Assembly: GCA_964445115.1 (NCBI GenBank)
Contig: CAYUJU010000003.1
Coordinates: forward strand, 44,522 to 108,521
Direction: 5' to 3'
Origin: CAIJXJ01 sp964445115
GTDB taxonomy: Bacteria; Pseudomonadota; Gammaproteobacteria; Burkholderiales; Methylophilaceae
Length of the DNA: 64,000 nt
The translations under genes and the position numbers were made by a program. Shown in pieces: positions 62,714 to 64,000 of this stretch. The notes under the pieces are model-generated. The model ran no database searches. It was not told the DNA's origin and worked only from the letters and a program-made list of their open reading frames with translations. Every line of letters begins with the position of its first letter. Position 1 is the stretch's first letter.

Positions 62714-62747
62714 GGCGGCGTGACGGGCCAGCGCCCGGGCCGCCGCC
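62714..62747 (+). promoter_or_regulatory. GC-rich hairpin between porin and glnK
   Basis: GGCGGC (62714-62719) can pair with GCCGCC (62742-62747), and inside it CGGGC pairs with GCCCG, giving a long GC-rich stem. There is no T-run, so it is more likely an mRNA stabiliser or partial block that sets different porin and glnK levels than a full terminator. Confidence 0.4.
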
Positions 62748-62774
62748 TCTCAACACTTAAGTCAGGAGACTTTC

Positions 62775-63113
62775 ATGAAATTCGTCACTGCCATCATCAA
62801 GCCGTTCAAGCTTGACGAGGTGCGTGAGGCACTCTCCGCCATCGGCGTGCAGGGCATCACCGTCACCGAAGTCAAAGGTTTTGGACGCCAAAAAGGCCAC
62901 ACCGAGCTTTACCGTGGCGCCGAATACGTTGTCGACTTCCTGCCCAAGGTCAAGATCGAGGCAGCCGTCAAGGACGACATGCTCGACCAGGTCATCGAAG
63001 CGATCGAAAAATCCGCCAGCACCGGCAAGATCGGTGACGGCAAGATTTTCGTGTTCGATGTTGAACAAGTCATTCGCATCCGCACCGGTGAAACCGGTCC
63101 GGAAGCCCTTTAA
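62775..63113 (+). CDS. glnK: Nitrogen regulatory P-II protein GlnK
   Basis: GlnK senses 2-oxoglutarate, ATP/ADP and, through uridylylation, glutamine, and it plugs AmtB when nitrogen is ample. The 112-residue protein is the standard P-II length, with Tyr51 in TELYRGAEYVVDFLPK as the uridylylation site and the B-loop KIGDGKIFVF. It starts after caggaga. amtB begins ten bases downstream, the usual glnK-amtB pair. It could be named GlnB by sequence alone; the neighbours favour GlnK. Confidence 0.95.
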   Translation: MKFVTAIIKPFKLDEVREALSAIGVQGITVTEVKGFGRQKGHTELYRGAEYVVDFLPKVKIEAAVKDDMLDQVIEAIEKSASTGKIGDGKIFVFDVEQVIRIRTGETGPEAL

Positions 63114-63123
63114 GGAGCCGATC

Positions 63124-64000
63124 ATGAAGCGCTTTTTATCTGCTCTGATGTTGATGGGCGTGCTGGGTTTCAGCGGCCCGACGTTGGCGGAAGAGGCTGC
63201 TGCACCCGCAGCGGCAACCGAAGCCGTTGCCGCTGTGCCGGCAGAATCCGCATCGGTGGCCGAACCTGCTGCACCCGCGGCGGCTCCGGCAGGGTCAGCC
63301 CCTGCCGCGCCGGCAGCAACCCCTGTGCCGGAAAAAGGTGATACAGCCTGGCTGATGACGGCCACGCTGCTGGTCATCATGATGTCCATCCCGGGCCTGG
63401 CGTTGTTCTACGGCGGCCTGGTCCGCAGCAAGAACATGCTGTCGGTGCTGATGCAGGTGTTCTCGATTTTTGCCCTGATCACCGTGCTGTGGGCGATTTA
63501 CGGCTACAGCCTCGCGTTCACGCCGGGCAACGCCTTCATCGGTGGCTTTGATCGCCTGTTCCTGAAGGGCGTGTTCGATCCGCAAACTGGTGCGGTGGCC
63601 AATGCTGGAACCTTCTCCAAGGGCGTCGTGATTCCTGAGTTTGCGTTCATCGCCTTCCAGGCCACGTTTGCTGCGATCACTGTCGCCCTGATCGTGGGTG
63701 CCTTCGCCGAGCGCATGAAGTTCTCTGCGGTGATGTTGTTCTCCGCGCTGTGGTTCACCATCTCCTACCTGCCGATCGCGCACATGGTCTGGTTCTGGCC
63801 GGGTCCGGATGCCTTCACTGATGCAGCAGCAGCTGAAGCGGCAGTCGCTGGCTCCGGCTGGCTGTTCCAGAAGGGTGCGCTCGACTTTGCCGGCGGTACC
63901 GTGGTGCACATCAACGCCGGTATTGCGGCGCTGGTGGGTGCTTTCGTGATCGGCAAGCGCATCGGCTACGGCAAGGAAGCCATGACCCCGCACAGCCTGA
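63124..64000 (+). CDS. amtB: Ammonium transporter AmtB (3' end outside window)
   Basis: The frame opens at ATG 63124 and runs off the window after 292 codons. A signal peptide (about 1-22, ending LA) is followed by an Ala/Pro-rich periplasmic stretch to about residue 70. The first transporter helices come next: WLMTATLLVIMMSIPGLALF and FYGGLVRSKNMLSVLMQVF. Later come the WAIYGYSLAF and FAGGTVVHINAGIAALVGAF segments, the latter with the pore histidine. It forms trimers conducting ammonium and is controlled by GlnK. The complete protein is probably about 470 residues. Confidence 0.95.
   Translation, partial: MKRFLSALMLMGVLGFSGPTLAEEAAAPAAATEAVAAVPAESASVAEPAAPAAAPAGSAPAAPAATPVPEKGDTAWLMTATLLVIMMSIPGLALFYGGLVRSKNMLSVLMQVFSIFALITVLWAIYGYSLAFTPGNAFIGGFDRLFLKGVFDPQTGAVANAGTFSKGVVIPEFAFIAFQATFAAITVALIVGAFAERMKFSAVMLFSALWFTISYLPIAHMVWFWPGPDAFTDAAAAEAAVAGSGWLFQKGALDFAGGTVVHINAGIAALVGAFVIGKRIGYGKEAMTPHSL

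Overview
The window is chromosomal housekeeping DNA from a GC-rich betaproteobacterium. The likely order is Nitrosomonadales (Gallionellaceae/Sulfuricellaceae-like), inferred from gene order and protein style because no rRNA is present. Supporting signs are the block mreBCD-mrdA-rodA-rlpA-dac-dat-ybeD-lipB-lipA, divergent hemA-prfA-prmC and rpe-gph-trpE, metXW, gatCAB, pilMNOPQ-aroKB, and porin-glnK-amtB. I saw no tRNA, rRNA, CRISPR array, insertion sequence, prophage or integrase. Coding density is very high, with many ATGA/TGATG overlaps, and no gene-free stretch exceeds about 260 bases.

Layout. 1-1001: end of a DUF6776-like gene, a bactofilin and erpA, closed by a strong terminator. 1066-7051: HDOD protein (-), B12-dependent methionine synthase metH (+), diguanylate cyclase (-). 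7234-10679: periplasmic beta-carbonic anhydrase, mpl, a TonB-like protein and a [2Fe-2S] ferredoxin (+). 10691-21804: a near-gapless 13-gene minus-strand unit running from mreB through elongasome and cell-wall genes to lipoate genes and a HIT protein. 21920-25095: gatCAB (+). 25130-31541: DUF4124 protein, pyrE, xthA, ampG, a SafE-like membrane protein, metWX, gamma-carbonic anhydrase. 31558-31680: a decayed EAL-domain gene end. 31798-35560: a hypothetical gene, then prmC-prfA-hemA (-). 35678-46081: rpe, a small lipoprotein, gph, a putative trp leader peptide, trpE, a PAS-GGDEF-EAL gene, fabA-fabB and trpGDC. 46188-50925: hemB (+), PilZ/YcgR-like protein, a nucleotidyltransferase-like hypothetical and mrcA (-). 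51092-58800: pilMNOPQ, aroK, aroB, dgt (+). 58831-61622: VIT-type metal transporter, comM, ubiK (-). 61695-64000: a nitrogen-regulated unit of two NtrC-like sites, a consensus sigma-54 promoter, porin, glnK and the start of amtB.

How it fits together. The central theme is envelope growth: MreBCD/PBP2/RodA, PBP1a, a D,D-carboxypeptidase, RlpA, and peptidoglycan recycling by Mpl and AmpG. Tryptophan, methionine, pyrimidine, shikimate, haem and unsaturated fatty-acid synthesis genes are interspersed. Three c-di-GMP related genes plus one gene remnant are present, alongside the type IV pilus alignment and secretin genes.

No wholly new defence or mobile system was found. The most interesting signals are regulatory: a putative Trp-codon-rich leader before trpE, an intrinsic terminator embedded in the first codons of aroK, and an intact NtrC/sigma-54 control region before porin-glnK-amtB. 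Two structural oddities follow: a Cys/His-rich insertion in MetH and a trp cluster split by c-di-GMP and fabAB genes.
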